DNA of 64,000 bases from Cycas panzhihuaensis (GCA_023213395.1 CM041465.1:6138001-6202000), one strand, 5' to 3'; positions 35,146 to 50,611 are shown, numbered from the stretch's first letter. Notes: a model not told the origin generated them from the sequence alone. Translations and numbers: made by a program.

Positions 35146-37700
35146 AAAATGGCACTTCAAATGATCACAACTAATATAATCAAATTATCTGACAGTGATA
35201 ATTTATTGGCTTAGATGAAATAAGTTAAGAATATACTAATAATAAACAAATTATAGGATTATGTTTCTGGTCAAATTCCCATTCCTAAAGATACTCGAGA
35301 TCCTAATGATCATAATGTTGTCATTCCAACCAATCCTAATACTTTAGTCACCTTTAGAAAACCCAATGAAGTTGCCCTTTTATTCCAACACTTGTCATGT
35401 AAAGATAATGTTGACCAAAATATTAAACTTACCCCCACTTCAATTGATGCTTCGAGTATAATCTAAGTATTGTATGAGAAGAAGGATAATGCAAGATCTA
35501 TCATGCTCAAATCATAACTCTGTTCTATACCCTATGCAGGATTTATTATAGCCCATCTGACATAGATTAAATCGATTAAGAACTAGTTGAGTGTTATGGG
35601 TCAACCACTAAATAATAGTGATCTTATATCTTGTATAGTTAATATTTTTCTAACTGAATAAAATTATCTTATATCCAACCTATCTTATATAGATTATCTT
35701 TCTATAATACTTGATATCAACACTTTTGAAGATCTTCTACTCCAAGAGGAATACATGTTGAACATACTGGGAGATTTAGGTGCCTCCTCTTAAACTCTAG
35801 CCTTTGTAGCATGTCATAGAGGAAGATAATAATGTCTACACCTTACTTAGTAGTTTAGTTCAATAAATTTAAACTAATAACTATACTAGTAATGTCAACA
35901 ATGACCACAATATCTTACTCAGGTTGCTTATCACTACAGTGGTAAACCTGGTCATATTACACCTAATTATAGGAAGAAGAAAGTTGATCTTCAATAGAAA
36001 TAACACTAAAATCATCCTACCATATGAGGCAATTAGAATCATGGACATGATAGCTATTAAGGACCGTGAAGGAAAAACTAAAATGATTATCAAGGACCAA
36101 GAAGATAGAACCAAAACACCACTTAGGATAACCAACAAAATAGAAATTGTAACTAAAGATGAAATTAGAGTCAGGTTGGCTATAAGGCTATTTCTTAAAA
36201 CTTTTTCTTTACTGCATTAATAATACATTATTATAATAAATCTTGGTTGATAGATTTTGGAACCTCTTATTATATGTCAGGTTCTGAAGAACTATGTATA
36301 GATATAAAGCTAATGTAGGACCAATTAGTTATATTTGGTGATGATACCATTTTAGAGATTATTAAGATCAACAATGCTTCTATATCTCTAAAGAATTATG
36401 ATATTTGACATCTCCTCAATAATATATTTTATGTCCCTAGGATGACACATAATCTACTATTAATGAGCCAAATAAATAAATAAAACTTCAATATTTTATT
36501 TAGTCATCTTGGAAAATATTTGATTACAAATTTGAGTGGTAATTCGATTGCCTTAAGATATAAAGACCAAGGTCTATATAAGTTTGATGTAATCTTAAGA
36601 CCTTTGTTCCTACTAACTAAAATTATATCTTATAGTAATATTACTTCTACTTCAAATACATATGGTTCTACTTCAATTACTGATGAATAATCCCCTCCAA
36701 AAGCACTTATTTCTTTAAAACTTCCAAAAGACTAATTGTGGCATCAATGCCTTGGTCATCTAAATACAAACAACCTTCATTTACTTTTCAAACCAAATAT
36801 GGTGCATGGAATACCTAATAATATTAAGCAAACTAAATGTATTTGTGAGACTTGTATTATGGGTAAACATCATCAATCACAATTTAGATTAAATTAAAGA
36901 GCTTAGCATATTAAGAAACCTTTAGGCTTGGTACATTCTAATATTTGTAGACCCATGTTATAAGCATCTTTCAATGGTTATTGATATTTTATTACATTTA
37001 TTAGTGATTATTCTTGAAAAGTTTGGATTTATTTCATAAAGTAAAAATAAGAAGTATTTAAAAATTTTAGAGAATTTAAGCATGGCATTGAACTAGAATT
37101 TGAGAAGCCAATTAAAATACTTCATTGTGACAATAAAGGTGAATATACTTCTAGAGAGTTCACCTAAATTTTCAAAGATAATAGTATTAAATGATGATTT
37201 TCTACCCCTTATACACCTTAACAAAATGGAGTTTCTAAGCATATAAATTGGAACTTGGTCAATAAAGGAAAAACCATGCTTGTTGCTAAAAAATTGGGAC
37301 TTTAATTATTGGTTAAATCCCTTAACACAGATGCTTACCTTACAAATCAAAGTTTAATTAAGGTTGTTTTGAATATTACTATCGAGGAGGCATGGTTAGG
37401 TAAAATCCATGATCTCATATTTTCACATCTTTAGTTGTACAACATATATGCTTATATTGAAAGAACAAAGAAAGAAGTTAGATGATAAAAGTAGGAAATA
37501 TATTTTCATTAGCTACTACCCTAGTTATAAAGTATATAAGATTTACGATTCTTCTACTAGCAAATGTATACATCTCAAGATACTATCTTTTCAAAAGAGA
37601 AACAAGACCTAGATATAATATAGCTTTCATTTTTTAATGAATGACCTACAAAAGCTCCTGCTCCTCCTTCTAGTAGTTAATTTATTCTTGTAGTACAATT
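35146..37700 (+). pseudogene. Element E gag, protease and integrase, decayed
   Basis: The plus-strand reading starts at about 35146 with MALQMITTNIIKLSDSDN. It continues with GQIPIPKDTRDPNDHNVV as gag. The protease site near 36245-36280 reads WLIDFGTSYYMSG, with the catalytic D-S-G changed to D-F-G. GAG-pre-integrase at 36735 reads LWHQCLGHLNTNNLHLL, followed by a C-x2-C pair. Integrase shows LVHSNICRP, LHCDNKGEY near 37120 and TP-stop-QNGV near 37216, where a glutamine codon became TAA. The integrase end is open at 37409-37612 (FHIFSCTTYMLI, RKKLDDKSRKYIFISYYPS). Many stops are single-base changes at glutamine or tryptophan codons. Confidence 0.8.
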
Positions 37701-37705
37701 ACCTC

Positions 37706-38038
37706 TATTAGGAAACACCAAATTGATATGCAAGATGATAGAAATATTTATGTATACAAAAGAGTCAAACAGAATAAGCATACAGGATATACAGATTTGA
37801 TGTGGAAATCCTTTTTGGAAAAAACCCATCACAAAAATATATTATTATATTTTTACAAATATAAATATTACAATATAATAAATTTCAATCTATATGTATA
37901 GATCATAAGTGCTTAAAATATTTAATATTTAGGTTTACATCTATTGGCTCATAATATCATAATATTACATCAATATTATTTGCATAATATATCCACTCAT
38001 TTACATTAGTCGAGAAGTGACATAAGGTCACTCTAACA
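37706..38038 (-). repeat. 3' LTR of element D
   Basis: The plus strand runs TATTAGGAAACACC...CTCTAACA, homologous to 42093-42423. Confidence 0.9.
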
Positions 38039-38047
38039 TCCCCTCTT
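38039..38047 (-). other. Polypurine tract of element D
   Basis: The minus strand reads AAGAGGGGA immediately before the 3' LTR. Confidence 0.75.
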
Positions 38048-39450
38048 AATATAAATATAGGATCTTGAAGTCTTCTTGGGGATTTGTCTATCTCTTTATC
38101 CTTATTGATAGACCCCCCCTCAACGATAAACTCACTAAAATTCAAATTTATACAAATGTTGATGAAATAATCTTTAATAAAAGCTTTGGGAACACATCCT
38201 CAAGTTGATCTTCACTTGAACAAAACTCAACTTATATCTTCCCTTATCTGATTTGCTCTCATATGTAATAGTGCTCTGCCTCGTATGTGTGTGATTTTTT
38301 AGAAATATCTCCAATAGTCCCTATAACTATATAACACTCTCTCGCACTGACACTTAGTCCATATTACTTAGTTGTTTTCAGTCACTAAACTAAGAGGTTG
38401 AGCTACTTGATCTATGTAGATCTTATCTTCAAGTCTTCGTTAAGGAATGTTAACCTCTCATTCATTTGATGTGATTCCTAACTATTTATAACTACCAAAA
38501 TAAGGATTAATCAGGTCGATAATATCATAGAGACTTGTAAAAATGTCTCCTTATAACTGAATCTTTCTTTCTAATTGAAATCCTATACAATAAGCTTTGC
38601 CAACTTGCAAACTAACCAGATTCTTTAAGGGAGATAAGGGACCTAAATTCTACATGTATTACTCCTCCTCCAATGTAGCTCTCCATTGCAAATCTCCTCT
38701 TGCTAGAACATTGGTGTCTATCACGGGCTTGACTGATATCTTGATCCTTATTCTTCAATCATCCTCTAGGTCATCAACTATCATATTAAGTCCTTAATGA
38801 TCCTCCTAGCCTATAGTAGAATATAGGGTTACAAACTATACCTCTTATTATAATGACTCCTCTATATAATTCTTCCATTAGGTCATACCTCTATCTCAAA
38901 TATAATGTTATGTACATAAACCTCTACACTAAACTAGGGCTCTAAAAGGGAAGGAATGAAAAATAAAACCTATATTCAGATGACTTTAATGTGATACATC
39001 AGAAACTCTTTAACTTAACATCTATACTAATTATAATGCATTCCTCTTATAGATCACATAGTTTATAAGCTTTATTTTAAAACCCCATACAAATCAAACT
39101 CTTGCAATCTTGTTATTATGATCTTTGTCTAAGATGTGTGCACTCCAATGCATATCAAATATGTAATGGAAGACTTTTGACCGGTCCAACACATAATTTA
39201 AGGGATATGACATGAATAATCATAGTAAAAGCCTCATAAAATAATTGTTACAATAGCTTATACCATAATATATAGGAGGTAAATCCCTATAATATACCAA
39301 ACACCATTATATCATCATCATGGTACTACTCTTTATTTCCAACACAATCTTATGAGTACACAAGATAACCAACTCTCATTTTATACCATGACAAAGATAT
39401 AACTGATTTTAAGGCATCTCATCATACACCTTTCCATTCACACTTCAATT
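38048..39450 (-). pseudogene. Element D pol remnants
   Basis: No long frame survives, but blocks align by eye with element C pol in the same order: 38390-38600 with the RT start of C (13350-13580), and 39010-39200 with the integrase end of C (14090-14280). The sequence between is shortened compared with C; RNase H and the RT catalytic box are deleted or unrecognisable. It is non-functional. Confidence 0.6.
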
Positions 39451-40744
39451 TTCTCATAAACACATTAATGAATCTACATTAGACTTTCTTAAATATGCAT
39501 ACATATTGAACTAGCATCCAATATGCTATAAACCTCATGCTAATATTAATTCAACCACCTAAAGTATAATGGTCCATTATAAATTGATAACCACTTATAT
39601 AAATAGGCCAATAAATAATAATTTTGGACCACTTTCACCTCATATATCTAATGAAAAAACACTAATATTTATAAATAATAACACCACTTTATAATGAATA
39701 AACCACACCTTTTATAATTATGCAATGATCAATAACCACAACATAGCATTTGCTTCACCCTATAACTCAATATCTCCATATAACGTGTCCTTCTATCAAT
39801 CAATAAATATTAATATTATCATTGATAAAACATGCCTAATATGCCTTCACCCATTAATCTTGCCTTCTTATCAATCAGTGATAATTCATGCCTAACAAAA
39901 TCTGTCCTGTAACCATATGTAACAAGAGTATACCATCACTTGATAGTCACCATTATATTGCTTACTTTACCATGCCTCATATTGCCATTCAATGTAAAAA
40001 TGCCATTGATCACTCAATCACCCTAGTGCACCTACTTGAATAGAGAACCATCTCTCATCTAATGAAGTCAAAGGTAACTAATATTAAAATGGCCACTTAA
40101 TATACTAAAGGCCTTATTTCATATCGATGATTAAATAAAAAAACATTGACCTTAATTGTAAAATAACTTCACATTAACGATGATCCAATTAGAAGGTGAT
40201 CTATCAATATTAAACAACATTAATATATGACTTCAACTGAGTAAGGACATATTTCAACAACTGGCAATCAATTTCATAACACCAAAATACCAATGACTAT
40301 TAAACATAACATTAGCATCTTTAATATTTTATTAAATATAAATATGACCACTTTATTAAAAAAAAAGACATATCAAATATTTCATCTACATGACTTTTTA
40401 AAGCATGCATAAATTATAAAAACCATTTGGGTAGCGAGCAGACTATATATGGGTAATAGAATAGTTTCAAGAGATAAGCAACACCATGATTATTAAACTT
40501 GCAACCGTGTAAATCAAAACACAAGCTATAAATATTATAAATGAGTGACTAAATATTCAATGGTGAACAATAATATTTAATCAATAGGTGACTAAATCAA
40601 AAAAATAATTATATATTTCATTTGAAAAATTAGATAAATTGATGACATCGATTAAATCACGATGATCAATCATATATTAATATAAATGGGCAAAACATAT
40701 CAATCATTCATGATGATTTTAAATATATGAAAATACCTTTACAA
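39451..40744 (-). other. Element D leader, left part
   Basis: A+T-rich with no reading frame of note and no recognised gene. Confidence 0.4.
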
Positions 40745-42080
<1,336 letters not shown>

Positions 42081-42092
42081 ACTCTGATACCA
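42081..42092 (-). other. Primer binding site of element D
   Basis: The minus strand reads TGGTATCAGAGT right after the 5' LTR, matching initiator-Met tRNA for 11 bases. Confidence 0.85.
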
Positions 42093-42423
42093 TATTAGGA
42101 AACACCGAATTGATAGACATGATGATAAAAATATTTATGTATATAAAAGACTCAAATAGAATAAGCACACATAAAAGACAAATTTGATGTGAAAACGCTT
42201 TGGGGAAAAAACCTACCATAGAAATATATTATTATATTTACAAATATGAATATTATAATATAATAGATTTTGATATATATTTATAGATCATAAGTGCCTT
42301 AAATATTTAATATTTAGGTTTACATCCATAAGCTCACAATATCACGATATTACATCAATATTATGTGCATAATATATCCACTCATTTACATTAGTTCGTA
42401 AGTGACATAAAATCACTCTAACA
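42093..42423 (-). repeat. 5' LTR of element D
   Basis: Partner of 37706-38038. It is followed by the target duplication ACCTC. Confidence 0.9.
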
Positions 42424-42428
42424 ACCTC

Positions 42429-44195
42429 CTTTAATGTCATATACACTTGGTGCTTTATCTATACCTCTTACCTCTACTTTAATATCCACATCAATAAGTC
42501 TTATAAAAGATGTTTAAGAAGAGGTCACTTCAAAGCAGCTCCCTAAATAGTACTTATAAATGATCTTTTCTGCCCCATCACCACCATAACAGACTAAGAG
42601 GTAATCTAAATATAGGCCATCTACCAATTTTTAATTAAAGGTAGAAATATTATCAACTCCTAAACTTACCACTTTTGAGGAAGATATTATAGATCAAAAG
42701 TAGCAAGTAGTTATAAATGAAGAGATGAAATCCATTTTACAAAATGACACTTGGGAGCTAATTAAACTACTTGAAAGAAAAAAACCTATTGATTGTAAAT
42801 GGATTTACAAAATAAAATTTTATGCAAATGGCTCAATTTAGCATCACAAAACATGTTTAGTTGCTAAAGGTTTTAAATAGATTAAGGGAATTGATTATGA
42901 TTATATGTTTTCCCTTGTTGCCAACATGACCATTGTTAGGCTTATTTTGGGATTAACAACTCAGTTTAATTGGTATATTTTTCATATGGGTGTAAAAGGT
43001 AACTGTTTGAATGGCAATTTACAAGAGGAAGTGTACCTAAATCAACCTCTTGGCTATGTTATTTATGGAAAAGAACATCTAGTTTGCAAGCTAAAAAATG
43101 CTCTTTATAGTCTTAAGTAGTCACCTCATGCCCCATATGTAAAGATAGACGGGTAATCTCAAAAGCATGGACTTATATACTTATCTTCATATCCAAATTT
43201 ATATATCAAAATCTAAGATATTTTGATCACTTTGTTTGTACTATATATTGATGATTTAATGATAATTAGTAATAACATAGAGCGGATTTCATTACTCAAG
43301 GAAAATTAAATAACAACTTTGAGATGACTGACCTTAGGTTACTTTATTACTTTCTTAGCATGGAAGTCTAGTAGCAACCAAGCCATATCTTCCTTTTATA
43401 GTCCAAATATGCAAGGGAGATCATTCAAAATTTTTAAATGAAGGAATAGAAGCCATCATCAATTCCTATAGATATTAGATTAAAGCTAGACATTATTGAG
43501 TATGGTAAACTTGTAGATCCTATTTTGTATAGATAGCTTATGGAAAAACTAATTTACCTCATATATATTTAACCTAATATTTCATATGTTATAAGGATTT
43601 GCTCAAGTTTTATAGCTCATCCTAAGATTTTACATTAGAAATCAGTTATGCAAATCTTGAGATATTTTTAAGGTTTAGTTCAGTTTAGACTTAATTACTA
43701 CCAAGTGAATAATCCTCTTTTAACATGTTATACAAATGTTAATTGGGATAGATGCAAGGACAACCATAGATTGATCTCATGCTATTATTTTAACTTGGGT
43801 TTTACCTCTATTTCCTAAAGTTATAAAAAACAACTAGATATCACTTTATCTTTCATCAAAGAAGAGTATAAAGTTGTTATTAGTGTAACTACTAAGGCTT
43901 TCTAGCTTAGAAGGATTCTTTAAGAGCTTAGTATTGATCAGACACAAGCTACTACTCTCTTTTATAATAATTAGAGTGTTCTTAAATTGACGAAAAATTA
44001 TATGTTCTATTTAAGAATAAAGAATATCATGGTTCACCATCATTTCATTAGGGAACATGTTCAGGATGGTGAGATAGATTTGGTTTACAAGCTGACCAAT
44101 AAATAGATTGCTAATATCTTCATTAAAATACTTACTCGTGATAAATTTGAATGGTTCTAACTTGGACTTAGTATCAAAATTAATGAACTCATCAT
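42429..44195 (+). pseudogene. Element E RT and RNase H, decayed
   Basis: Continuation of the element E polyprotein after the D insertion. RT starts near 42710 (MKSILQNDTWELIKL, PIDCKWIYKIKF), then TCLVAKGF, and is open at 42905-43120 (EEVYLNQPLGYVIYGKEHLV, CKLKNALYSLK) until TAG at 43118, where related elements have glutamine. LYIDD is intact at about 43235. RNase H is recognisable from NVNWDRCKDNH (about 43735), through LSFIKEEYKVVIS (about 43850), to HHHFIREHVQDGEIDLVYK and NIFIKILTRDKFEWF (about 44040-44155). Multiple stops; not functional. Confidence 0.82.
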
Positions 44196-44196
44196 T

Positions 44197-44205
44197 AAGG
44201 GAGGG
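44197..44205 (+). other. Polypurine tract of element E
   Basis: AAGGGAGGG directly precedes the 3' LTR start TGATAG. Confidence 0.82.
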
Positions 44206-44463
44206 TGATAGATGAATTAATGTTGATTTCATTAATTTGCTTTAATCTTTTATAAATGTAATGTACATTTATAATATTAAACTGATATTAGTATGTTAAT
44301 ACATTGTAAGGATATTAGTTTCATGTTTGTGCTAAGTTATAACTTGAGGTTATGAACCTAAATATGTAGAGTCTTTTTTGCTCATAGTTCATTATAACAC
44401 TTTTGTAAGTTGATCATACAAGGTTCTAAATATCACCTTGCATGATCAACTCTTCATATTCCT
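44206..44463 (+). repeat. 3' LTR of element E, truncated
   Basis: It aligns with the first part of 32661-33143 and then stops matching after TCTTCATATTCCT near 44463, so about 225 bp of the LTR end have been deleted or replaced. Confidence 0.8.
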
Positions 44464-47400
44464 GTCATGCTTTAGTTGGGTCTAGACTAAGTATCCCTTA
44501 ATGATATTATGTTTCCTCTATTTCAACTCTATATCAAGGGATAAAAAAGTCTATGGGAACTTAAAGACCACCTTTACTAACTTCTAAGAAGGAGTCTCTA
44601 CCTGTTTATATCATTTGATTTAGATATATATATGATAATGAAAGGCTAGAATATAAGGGGGGGTACTAGAATCCACTAGCCTACACAACCAAGTAGAGGA
44701 GTTCTAAGTTTGAAATTACACTAATAGTATTTTTTGTATCCTTCCTAGGGACTCCTTTCCCTTTATTATTTTGACTCTTTAGATTTACTAAAATAAAGGA
44801 AAGGGTTAAGTAATGAAAAGTTTTTTTTCTAGGTGTTTTTAAAATGAAAGCATAAGAAAGAATAATGAAACATCAAGATCTAACTATCTTCTTTTCAAAA
44901 TTCACTAAAAATAAATCACACATGCTATATTACTTATTTTTATTATTTTTTAAAGTAATGAACACCAAAATAAAAGAGATACTATCTCCTATAGATGCAA
45001 AGAACACTTCTTTTCAAAGATAAGAATAACTAGCATGAAATATAAATACTATTATATGGAACTTGATGAAAGATAAAATAGCATACAATATTTATGAAAA
45101 AATTTTCATTTCATACATATGTTATTTCAATTTTTTAAGAATGATTCCAATAGAAATAAGAGATTTCAAATATGATTTTCAATAACTAAGAATAATATAC
45201 AACCAATAAAACTCACATGAAATAGTTATAATTGATATTCTTATAAGCAAATAATACACTAAAATCATAAAAAGATTCTATCACTCATGGAGTTTTTAGA
45301 CTCCATGGGATCCTCGAACCTCATGCAAACTAATTACTACAAAAATATATCATTCATGCATATAAGTTCCTTTTCTAAAATGAGATAAAATGAAAAAGAT
45401 AAAGTCAAGGAACATGGCACTAATAATTTCTATAAATTTTAATTATAATAATAAATTCTTGCCTTATAATACTTATTTCCCTTTAAAATGATCAATCTTT
45501 CTCAATTTTTTCCTTATAACAAGTTTAAAAGAGGAAGAAAACTTAGAAGAATAAATTCAATAATAGCTAAGGAAGAAGAAAATATGAGACTAGATCTCTT
45601 GGGAAGCTTGGACAACTAAGAAGAATGAGAGAGAGTAGCTATATTTTATGGTGAAAAGGTAGATCTCTCTTCACAATAGACTACTCCTTTACTTTCCCAT
45701 AAAGGGCTAACCTTTTAGCCAAGGTTTCTTAAGAAAAAATATAGATAAAAAAAATTTAGAAGTTAGAAGAAGGAGAGAGGCATATTTAGTCTTAAAAAAT
45801 CATCAAAAGAGTACCAAATGAAAAGAAAACTAAAGTAGAAAAAATATTACCAAAGATATGAAGTCTAAAATAGAGAGTTTCAATAAACCAAGTACCTCAA
45901 GAAGTAGTAACAAGTGAAATTTGTACAATAATGTAACTTCACTTCTTTCTTTTTTTTTTCCCTCCAAGATAGATATTAAAATCACCAAGCAAAATCTCTT
46001 AATTTCTCAAGAATCACTCCCAAAATCCTAGTATAAAGCTTACATCACATGAACGCATCACCTCTCTAAGGTTTTAGAGGATTCTAGGTATGAATGGAGT
46101 CAGTTTTTATAAAATTTAGGCAACATGTAAAATTAGTGCATTAATTAAAAAAATTATATGTATGATAATAAAAAATGTGACTGGTTGCATTTTATTAACA
46201 ATAAAAATTATGATTTTATTAATAAAATATGAGTGATCACATTTTTATCAAAACTAAAAATACGATAAGTCACAAGGTAAAAATCAATTATTAAAAAGTT
46301 AAATTAAATTTTTTATTAAAAAGTTTAAATAAAAATAACTTAATCAATATAAAAAAAACAACCCAAAAAGGATGAAAACTTTAAGCATAAGCCTAAAAAT
46401 CATAAAAAAATAATAGTTTGAAGATAAAATCAAGAGAAAAGAATGAAACAAATAAAAGTTTTAAGAAAAAAAAAGTGAGTTAGAATGATCATAAAGGTGA
46501 GATTTTATTGCTATAGTTTTCACTCATTTATAAGTGAAAAAATATAATAGTAAAATTATCATCATTCAACATAGATCATCCATAAAATCAATAGCATATA
46601 TTATTAAAATATGGTCTAATATAATATAGAATAAGTTTTAATCAATCATATTAAATATAAACAAAATAGGAAACTTGTTATAGTAATGAAGATCAATTAA
46701 GGGACTAGTTTTGGTGAAATATTTGCCCCCTTGGCACCTGAAGCTCCTACTTCAAAAAGGAATAGGATAGTAAAAGGTGACAATGATCACAATGAAGGAT
46801 TTTTCAAAAAGATAAAAAGTTTGGATGATATATATGAATGATAGAAAATTAGTCTACAAAAGGTACTAAAATCAAACTAGACAAGCCTTAACATCACCAG
46901 AATGATAAGCTAAAGAGTACTACCAAAATGCTTATCAAATAAACAAGGTTTACATTCATTCAATCGAAAGCAACATTATATGCCCATAAATTAGATGAGA
47001 CTTAAAACTTGGATGGTCATAGTTTATCTCTTATTAACTACATTTTAGATGAAAACCCTTTGTGTTAGAGCATAAAGGATGATCACTAATAGTTTTTAAG
47101 CTTATTAATAGGTGACTTTTTAACGCCTTAGACTACCATAGTTTTAGCTCATTAGTAGGTGACTTTTCGAAGCCTTCCATCATAGTTAAAGTCCATTAAT
47201 GAAAAAGAGAATTTAGAGTTTTACACTATTATAGTTTATGTTCTTTAACAGGTAAGAGGGTCCAGAGCTTTATGAGGATTAAAATGAGTAGTAGAACAAC
47301 TAGAGACACCATATTTAGGCCTTCAAAATGCTCATTAAAAGATGAATGAGTTAAGATCAACAATAACCCTGATCAATAAAAGATATATTATTTTCTAATT

Positions 47401-47850
47401 TTAAAAGATTTTATCTAAGAATAATTGTTAAGAGAGAATAATATTAACCTGAATAAACAAAATGGATGAAAGAGAAACTTTTGTCAAAAAAGTAAAGAAA
47501 ATAGCCCCTTATTTTTTATAACCCCTCCTTTTTTATACAAAAAATTAATATACTTTGTTTTATTTTTATATTAAGGAGTTAGAAAATCATCGATTTAGAG
47601 GGCCCTTACCACTTGATTTTGGAGATGATTTACAACTATATTAATGAGAGACTAGCTCCATAAGGTGGAGATACAGATGATGTGATAAGGAGCTAGATAT
47701 TTGGTAAGTCTCTCTTTAAAAAAAAAATGATAAAAATGCGATAATACAAAGTGAAAAACATGCTAAAAATGAAATAAAGTTTTCAAAAATATAGTTTTAT
47801 AGTTTAGTAGGAAAATTATAAGATTGTAATTTTAATTTTAGAAAGCCAAA
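44464..47850. other. A+T-rich stretch without recognised genes
   Basis: 3.4 kb with short open frames only. At 47030-47260 the phrase around CATAGTTTTAGCTCATTAGT and GGTGACTTTT recurs about four times in degenerate form, a decayed tandem repeat of roughly 60 bases. Nothing else was identified. Confidence 0.45.
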
Positions 47851-49130
47851 ATTGGAGTCTAATATGATTGTTTTTACTATGGTGTAGCCTTTAGAAAGGG
47901 TATATATGAGCAAAAATAAAGGATTAGCAATTGAGGAGTTGATTAGTTAGTTAAATGAGGAGGATTGGGCTATTTTAAGATAAAGTGGTCTATCTCAGGT
48001 GAGTGGATTGACTCAATTAATGATGGAGTATGAGATCCTTTATAATTTTATTAGTTATTAAATCCCAGAGAGGAATGTATTTAGAGTATGAACTATAGAA
48101 GACATCCAAATCACTCTTAGGGATATTGGGAGGATATCAAGGGTTAACTAGCATGGTGAGAGGGTCAGACTGAAGAAGGTAATTAACGATGAGTCATAAG
48201 AGGCCTATAGCCAGTATTTGACTAGCTTTACTAATCAATTTAGTCCTCATGGGATATCCATTCAAGTAATAAGGATGATAGAGGGGATTCCTATCATATA
48301 GAAGATTATTACCTTATTATCATTTTCAAGATTACTAGGACCCAGAACTTCATGGGTGTTTCAACACAGTGGGTAAGAGTGATTAGGAGATATGAGTAGA
48401 GGATCAAGATAAATTGGGGCCAATACATAGTAAACGATATATGCCTTTAGTTATCTAGGATCAAGAGGTAAATTATGGGAGGTTTTTCCTACAATTCTAT
48501 CTTGATGTGTTAGCTATATAACCACACATCATTGATGAGGATGGGTAGAGCATTAGGAAAACTAACCGTCATGGATCTAGGAATGAACAAGTGGCATATG
48601 AGGGCTCAAATTCATAATAGGATAACTATAGTGGTGAGAAATATACATAGTCCTCTATTGAGCTAGAAGACTAGAAGGCAGTTAGTAGAGGATCTATATG
48701 AGGGGTTGTCAATATGGAGTAATGATGAGGTCAATGTAGTGGAGAAGGCAACAATAAGAGAGGCTCTTATTGTTGGTGGAGGGAGAGAAAGAGGGACAAG
48801 GAGAGGAGGTAGAGAAGGAGGAGGAGATGGAGGATAACATCAAACTAGTCAAGGCAGGAGAGGAGAGACATCAACTAATGGAGAAGGGAGAGGAGGTAAG
48901 GATATTCTCCAAGCGATAGGCAGAGCATAAGGTGGAGATAGAGGTGGCTTGATACAAATCATGGAGTTAACTTTGATATATGGGCATGGAAGAGAAGGTG
49001 ATGGGAGTGGAGGAGAAGAGGGGAAGCCTCCTCAAGAGGCTCCCAAAAAGCCTTAGGGAGAGGCAGTCACACAACTATGACATGAGATTTTAGTAGAGTC
49101 GATGGGAAGAGGACGACTAGCATGTATGCT
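47851..49130 (+). pseudogene. Unrecognised long decayed reading frame with Gly/Arg-rich tail
   Basis: The plus strand can be read for about 400 codons with stops mostly at TAA/TAG in place of probable glutamines. From ATG 47907: SKNKGLAIEELIS, LNEEDWAILR, MEYEILYNFISY, PERNVFRV, IEDIQITLRDIGRISRVN, YLTSFTNQFSPHGISIQVIR and MIEGIPII. A later part (48770-49060) in another frame is Gly/Arg/Glu-rich (GGGRERGTRRGGREGGGDGG) and ends PPQEAPKKP. Codon-like composition and lower A+T than its flanks argue for former coding. It was not recognised as gag, pol or a host family; a gag-type or transposon-encoded protein with a basic tail is possible. Confidence 0.5.
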
Positions 49131-50516
49131 GATTAATTTATATTTTTTTGATATATTTGATTCTTGGTTTTGCATTATCTACCCTTTGTATAGAATACTA
49201 ATCATGATCGATATGTATTTTATGAATATATGAGGTGAGCCTGACTCTTTTAGAGGTTAAAATGATGCTTGGATTGATCTTTCCCTATACATCCACATCA
49301 GAGGAACCTCCAGCATGGAATATCATTGATCATATATTGTTAGGGAATTATATTAAGTATTTTAGTCCCACATTATAGGCTTGTGTTATTATCTAGGACA
49401 TGTGAATGGAGCTAAGACTTCAGGAGTCAGAGGTTAAGAAAGTGGTAGACAAGTAACATCATCTAAATAGGATGCCGTTGATATAGGTTGGGGGACAAAT
49501 TAATCCATCTGAAAGTACCATAGTTTAGTAGGGGAGACATCTTCCACCATAGAGAGTGTCAATACATTGGCAAATTTTGGATAGAGGAGAAAGGGTAGAG
49601 CTAGGAATACAGGGTAGGTCTCACTAGAGCTCATAAAGATGAGCATATTTTGTATATAGGGAGGAGATAGGAGGGAGATATAAGGCATTTTATGAGCCAT
49701 AAGTGTTGTATATAAGTCATAAAGTGACATATGTACTATACTTATTTCATGTTTTATATGTACATTGATCATTTTCTTCATAACTTATGTAACAAATATG
49801 ATAGATGATTGACTCTAAACTCTTATTCCTCTTTTATCCTTCTTTCATATATCATGAATGATATACATCTATTAGTGTGAGAGTCTATGAAAAAATACAA
49901 TAGTTTTTTCCTTTTATATTTTTTTAAATCTTTTGTCATTTTATAATTTTTTTAGATTTTTTTAAATTAATATGTACACAATAGTTTATACTCATTTCAG
50001 AGTATAAAGGGGTCTTAAAAAATAAAAATCATAAGGAATAATGAAGGAAAGAAAATAGATAAAAGGATAAAAATGAGTAGATGGAAAAAATTAGTAATTC
50101 TATTCTTATAAATATAAAACCATTTGAAAATCAAATTGTAATAGGTTTATAAAAATAGAAGATGGAATAATATAAGTCCCTATAAAAAGAAAAACTTACA
50201 TAATTCACATCATACTTAGGATAAATTATATGAACATAGACTAAAATCCATATTCATATAATATATCTTAATAAAATAATGTTGTTTATGTAATAAAAAA
50301 CTAATTCCATCCAATAAACAACTAGTGTCTCAAGTATATAGGATTTCTCACTGGCTGCTTCTAGGGATAAGAAGCTTTTAGGAACTTGCTCACTGCCAAG
50401 ATCCTCTTTAGCTCATGATTCTCACAAGGGTCTATCTTTTCTAACACTTCATTTCCCCTTTAAACTTGTCATCTTAACCTTCATATTATTCAAAATTTTA
50501 TCCTAAAAACCTATAT
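49131..50516. other. Stretch without recognised genes
   Basis: A plus-strand reading near 49270-49700 may continue the preceding unknown protein (LYIHIRGTSSMEYH), while the minus frame at 49500-49781 is its shadow. From 49800 on it is A+T-rich and empty. Confidence 0.4.
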
Positions 50517-50611
50517 TTTATACTCTTTATGGAGTGGTAGTTTATACTCATTCTAGAGTAGTAGTTTATACTCATTCTAAAGTGGTGGTTTATACTCATT
50601 CTAAAGTAAGG
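50517..50611. repeat. Four-copy 24-base tandem repeat
   Basis: Units like TTTATACTCATTCTAAAGTG plus GTGG repeat four times with few changes. A related single phrase (TTTATACTCATTTCAGAGT) occurs at 49985. The function is unknown. Confidence 0.85.

Noticed and set aside
44750-44810. Hairpin from CCTTTCCCTTTATT and AATAAAGGAAAGGG
   Set aside because: The arms mismatch in several places and such A+T-rich inverted words are expected by chance in this composition.
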